Positions 5,680 through 7,403 of a stretch of 7,403 nt of DNA are shown here, in pieces (the stretch's first letter is position 1; each line of letters starts with the position of its first letter). This DNA comes from Betaproteobacteria bacterium (GTDB taxonomy: Bacteria > Pseudomonadota > Gammaproteobacteria > Burkholderiales > SG8-39). The position numbers were made by a program, and so were the translations under genes. The stretch spans positions 1-7,403 of the forward strand of contig VBCJ01000105.1 of assembly GCA_005884335.1 (NCBI GenBank), read 5' to 3'. The notes beneath the pieces are model-generated. The model made no database searches and was not told the DNA's origin. It worked only from the letters and a program-made list of their open reading frames with translations.

Positions 5680-7403
5680 CGCGCCCCCAGCGCCGCTCCG
5701 CGCGCGCGCCCTGCCCACGAGCGCCGGCACCACAGCCGGAAGCGGTCGAGGTACAGATACACCACCGGCGTCGTATAGAGCGTGAGCAGCTGGCTCACTA
5801 TCAGGCCGCCGACGATGGCGATTCCGAGCGGCCGGCGAAACTCCGAGCCGTCGCCGAAGCCGATCGCGAGCGGCACCGCGCCCAGCATCGCGGCCATGGT
5901 GGTCATCATGATCGGGCGGAAGCGCAGCAGGCACGCCTGGAAAATCGCCGCTTCCGGGCTCTTGCCTCCCTCGCGCTCGGCTTCGATCGCGAAGTCGATC
6001 ATCATGATGGCGTTCTTCTTCACGATGCCGATCAGGAGGATCACGCCGATCAGCGCGATGATGCTGAACTCGGTGCGAAACGCCATCAGCGCGAGCAGCG
6101 CGCCGACGCCCGCCGAGGGCAAGGTCGAGAGGATCGTGATCGGATGGATATAGCTCTCGTACAGAATTCCGAGCACGATGTAGACGGTGACGAGCGCGGC
6201 GAGGATCAGCCACGGCTGGCTATCGAGCGACTGTCTGAAAGCGCGCGCCGTCCCCTGGAAACTGCCGTGCACGGTGGTCGGCACGCCGAGCTGCACCATC
6301 GCCTGGTTGATCGCGTCGGCCGCCTCGCCCAGCGACACGCCGAGCGCGAGGTTGAACGAGATCGTCGAGGCGACGAACTGGCTCTGGTGGTTGACGGAAA
6401 GCGGCGCCGTGGTGGGCTCGTAGCGCGCGATCGCCGAGAGCGGCACCTGGCCGCGCGTGGGTGAGAGCACGTAGATGCTCTTCAGCGCCTCGGGGCCCTG
6501 CCAGTACTGCGGCGCGACTTCCATCACCACGTGGTACTGGTTGAGGGTCGAATAGATGGTCGAGACCTGCGCCTGGCCGAACGCGTTATAGAGCGTCTGG
6601 TCGATCATCCGCGTGGTGATCCCGAGGCGCGCGGCGGTGGCGCGGTCGATGACGAGCGTCGTCTGCAGGCCCTTGTCCTGCTGGTCGGTGTTGACGTCGG
6701 CAATCTCGGGCAGTTGCCCGAGCGCCTGGCGCACGCGCGGCTCCCAGAGCCGCAGATCCGCCAGCTCATCGGCCTGCAGGGTGAACTGGTACTGCGCGTT
6801 GGCCTGTCGCCCGCCCATGCGGATGTCCTGCACCGGCACGAGAAAGAGATTCGCGCCGGGCTCTTGCAGGAGCTTGGGACGAAGTCGCGCGATCACCTGG
6901 TCGACGCTCGCCCTGCGCTCTCTCACGGGCCTCAGCGTGATGAACATGAAACCGGAATTGCGCTGGCCGCCGCCCGTGAAGCCGACCACGTTTTCCACCG
7001 CCGGGTCGCTCTTCACGATCTCGGCGAAGTCGGAGAGCTTCTCGCGCATCGCCTGGAACGAGATGCCCTGGTCCGCCTGGATCGAGCCGATCATGCGACC
7101 GACGTCCTGCTGCGGGAAGAAGCCCTTCGGAATCTTCACGTAGAGATAGACGTTGAGCCCCACGGTGGCGGCGAGGATCAGCATCATCAGACGCGAGTGG
7201 CGCAGCGCCCACGCGAGGCTCGCCTCGTACTCTGCGAGCATCCATCGGAACACGCGCTCGCTCGCCAGGAACAGGCGCCCGGGTTTGCGCTCGCCGACGG
7301 GCCGGAGCAGCCGCGCGCACATCATCGGGGTGGTGGTGAGCGATACGACGAGCGACACGAGGATCGCGGCCGAGAGCGTCACGGCGAACTCGCGGAAGAG
7401 CCG
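5676..7403 (-). CDS. mdtC: Multidrug efflux RND transporter permease, MdtC/MuxC-like (C-terminal part; 5' end outside window)
   Basis: This is the proton-driven inner-membrane pump of a tripartite efflux system. The window holds the last 575 residues of a protein normally about 1,020-1,050 long. The frame is open to the right edge, reading RLFREFAVTLS, the familiar TM6 region of MdtB/MdtC, so the GTG at 7382 is an internal Val codon and not a start. Visible parts, counted from the edge, are TM6 ending TPMMCARLL (25-33), TM7 (about 70-90), IPKGFFPQQD (91-100), and the second periplasmic porter/docking half (about 100-395, with GGRQANAQYQ at 197-206). TM8-TM12 follow (about 398-550). Lys463 in IVKKNAIMMIDFA matches the TM10 proton-relay lysine of AcrB (Lys940), and Thr501 in RFRPIMMTT matches Thr978. 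The TM4 aspartates lie outside the window. The long similarity to E. coli MdtC, recalled from memory, supports the symbol, although orthology versus MuxC/MdtB needs the full protein. The 4-bp ATGA overlap links it to the channel gene. Confidence 0.93.
   Translation of the reverse strand, partial: RLFREFAVTLSAAILVSLVVSLTTTPMMCARLLRPVGERKPGRLFLASERVFRWMLAEYEASLAWALRHSRLMMLILAATVGLNVYLYVKIPKGFFPQQDVGRMIGSIQADQGISFQAMREKLSDFAEIVKSDPAVENVVGFTGGGQRNSGFMFITLRPVRERRASVDQVIARLRPKLLQEPGANLFLVPVQDIRMGGRQANAQYQFTLQADELADLRLWEPRVRQALGQLPEIADVNTDQQDKGLQTTLVIDRATAARLGITTRMIDQTLYNAFGQAQVSTIYSTLNQYHVVMEVAPQYWQGPEALKSIYVLSPTRGQVPLSAIARYEPTTAPLSVNHQSQFVASTISFNLALGVSLGEAADAINQAMVQLGVPTTVHGSFQGTARAFRQSLDSQPWLILAALVTVYIVLGILYESYIHPITILSTLPSAGVGALLALMAFRTEFSIIALIGVILLIGIVKKNAIMMIDFAIEAEREGGKSPEAAIFQACLLRFRPIMMTTMAAMLGAVPLAIGFGDGSEFRRPLGIAIVGGLIVSQLLTLYTTPVVYLYLDRFRLWCRRSWAGRARGAALGAR

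Noticed and set aside
4435..5778. Plus-strand open frame of 447 codons opposite the efflux channel gene
   Set aside because: It is Arg-rich shadow of the NodT-family gene and has no recognisable start signal or domain.
5680..6213. N-terminal extension of the NodT-family frame by 178 codons
   Set aside because: It lies wholly within the RND coding sequence in another frame. The lipoprotein signal and GCAVGPDY hallmark begin at the ATG at 5679.
5382..6464. Plus-strand open frame of 360 codons opposite the RND and channel genes
   Set aside because: It has extreme Arg/His content and spans the overlap of two real genes on the other strand, so it is shadow.
7380..7382. GTG as a possible start of the RND gene
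   Set aside because: The frame continues to the window edge with RLFREFA, part of conserved TM6, so this is an internal valine and the gene is cut by the window.

Overview
The window is GC-rich chromosomal DNA, gap-light and uninterrupted by mobile elements. It most likely comes from a betaproteobacterium (Burkholderiales/Nitrosomonadales-like). This rests on the glyA-nrdR-ribD gene order, the character of the GlyA and NrdR proteins, and an MdtC/MuxC-type RND pump followed by a NodT-family outer-membrane lipoprotein. The taxonomic call is inference from gene order and protein character, not from a search.

Left part (6-2869, minus strand): a compact leftward operon, glyA -> nrdR -> ribD. Serine hydroxymethyltransferase supplies glycine and one-carbon units. 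NrdR is the zinc-ribbon/ATP-cone repressor of ribonucleotide reductase genes. RibD is the bifunctional deaminase/reductase of riboflavin synthesis. glyA and nrdR are 15 bp apart, and nrdR starts with GTG behind a good Shine-Dalgarno. The nrdR stop and ribD start share one base (TAATG). ribD is complete but its stop lies at the window edge; further rib genes may follow outside.

Middle (2870-4247): a divergent intergenic region of about 130 bp with weak candidate promoters in both directions, then one plus-strand gene. It encodes a 415-residue predicted lipoprotein with a lipobox (Cys16), one fibronectin type III-like domain and a seven-unit Asp-box/Ycf48-like beta-propeller. It is the only unfamiliar gene here. 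Its codon use looks less GC-biased than that of its neighbours, and it has no functional partner visible beside it.

Right part (4261-7403, minus strand): the distal end of a tripartite multidrug-efflux operon. The C-terminal 575 residues of an MdtC-like inner-membrane RND transporter run in from the right edge. Its stop overlaps by 4 bp (ATGA) the start of a NodT/OprM-type outer-membrane channel lipoprotein. The periplasmic adaptor and a likely second RND subunit would lie beyond the right edge. The propeller lipoprotein and the efflux channel converge with only 13 bp between their stop codons.

No tRNA, rRNA, CRISPR, insertion sequence or riboswitch was seen. The best candidate for something little described is the FN3/seven-bladed-propeller lipoprotein. 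The rest is well-known biology.
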